Both the position numbers and the translations under genes were made by a program. The notes under the pieces were generated by a model, which had not been told where the DNA came from, ran no database searches, and saw only the letters and a list, made by a program, of their open reading frames with translations. Shown here piece by piece: positions 13,601 through 14,081 of a stretch of DNA of 14,081 nucleotides (positions within the stretch are counted from its first letter, which is position 1; each line of letters opens with the position of its first letter). Source of the DNA: Chroococcidiopsidaceae cyanobacterium CP_BM_RX_35 (lineage in GTDB: Bacteria; Cyanobacteriota; Cyanobacteriia; Cyanobacteriales; Chroococcidiopsidaceae); the NCBI GenBank assembly GCA_019242465.1, contig JAFAVL010000392.1:1-14081 (forward strand). Reading direction: 5' to 3'.

Positions 13601-14081
13601 ATGCAGTCTGCAACTACTGTCGAGCAACACACACCTACACTGCCACCGCTGATTCCGCGCGAGATTCTCTTTGGCAACCCAGAACGAACCAGCCCACGAC
13701 TTTCACCTGATGGCAAGCACCTGGCGTACCTGGCTCCCGACCAAAACAATGTTTTACAGGTATGGCTGCGGACAGTGGGGCAAGAAGATGACCGACAGCT
13801 GACCGCTGACAAAAAGCGGGGCATCCGCATCTTCTTCTGGACATACAACCCAGAGCAACTGATTTACCTGCAAGATTCAGACGGTGATGAAAACTTCCAC
13901 TTGTATTCAGTCAATATCCACTCTGATATTGTTCGGGATCTGACACCATTCCAAGGTGTTAAAGCTCAGCCAGTGAATCTCGACCACAACTTCCCGGATT
14001 GGGTACTGGTGGGACTGAATTTGAATGATCGGCAGAAGTTTGATGTCTACCGGATCAATCTGAAAAATGGTGCGGTTGAAT
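13601..14081 (+). CDS. S9 family serine peptidase, second paralogue (5' part only)
   Basis: The first 160 codons of a gene that runs off the right edge. It begins MQSATTVEQHTPTLPPLIPR and contains the same propeller-repeat residues as the complete gene at 2557 (SPRLSPDGKHLAYLAPDQNN, IRIFFWTYNPEQLIYLQDSD). One codon is inserted relative to copy 1 in the first ten. The catalytic domain is outside the window, so activity cannot be judged. DNA identity to copy 1 falls from about 95 percent in the first 78 aligned bases to about 70 percent 300 bases later. Confidence 0.92.
   Translation, partial: MQSATTVEQHTPTLPPLIPREILFGNPERTSPRLSPDGKHLAYLAPDQNNVLQVWLRTVGQEDDRQLTADKKRGIRIFFWTYNPEQLIYLQDSDGDENFHLYSVNIHSDIVRDLTPFQGVKAQPVNLDHNFPDWVLVGLNLNDRQKFDVYRINLKNGAVE

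Overview
The window looks like accessory-rich chromosome of a cyanobacterium, probably a filamentous or large-genome one. At least five perfect GCGATCGC (HIP1) octamers lie in it (near 2319, 3100, 5065, 8188 and 10256). The gene families are also typically cyanobacterial: DUF751/Ycf33-like, DUF3386, DUF4058, DUF433, a solo IS605-type TnpB and PIN toxin-antitoxin modules.

Layout. (1) 1-2404, minus strand: a compact, conserved-looking block of DUF751 membrane protein, rbfA, and a GH15 glucoamylase-type hydrolase that runs off the left edge. (2) 2557-4458, plus: a complete S9 (acylaminoacyl-/prolyl-oligopeptidase-like) serine peptidase. The first 160 codons of a close paralogue, same orientation, end the window at 13601-14081, so two copies bracket about 11 kb. 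(3) 4473-6180, minus: two related class I SAM methyltransferases in tandem, with a 50-bp repeat at their junction and again upstream. (4) About 6250-7580: a TnpB-only IS200/IS605-type element. (5) 7605-9070: a LysR gene that lost its effector domain, a DUF4058 gene, and an antitoxin stub, the first and last being cut exactly at the DUF4058 block. (6) 9031-11703, minus: a PIN toxin-antitoxin pair, then a second toxin-antitoxin locus whose middle has been replaced by a DUF433 gene and a glycosyltransferase gene. The glycosyltransferase now ends in the last codons of a toxin gene. (7) 11981-13479: a truncated methyltransferase (minus) and an exported DUF3386 protein (plus), followed by the second S9 peptidase.

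The first 2.4 kb appears to be stable housekeeping DNA. The segment between the two peptidase copies looks like a patchwork, with at least four gene fragments or remnants, two families of short duplicated junctions, a palindromic insertion inside a coding region and a weak attC-like palindrome. I see no single multigene pathway. The most notable pattern is that gene blocks (DUF433 + glycosyltransferase; DUF4058) are inserted between the conserved edges of toxin-antitoxin genes. No tRNA, rRNA or CRISPR array was found.
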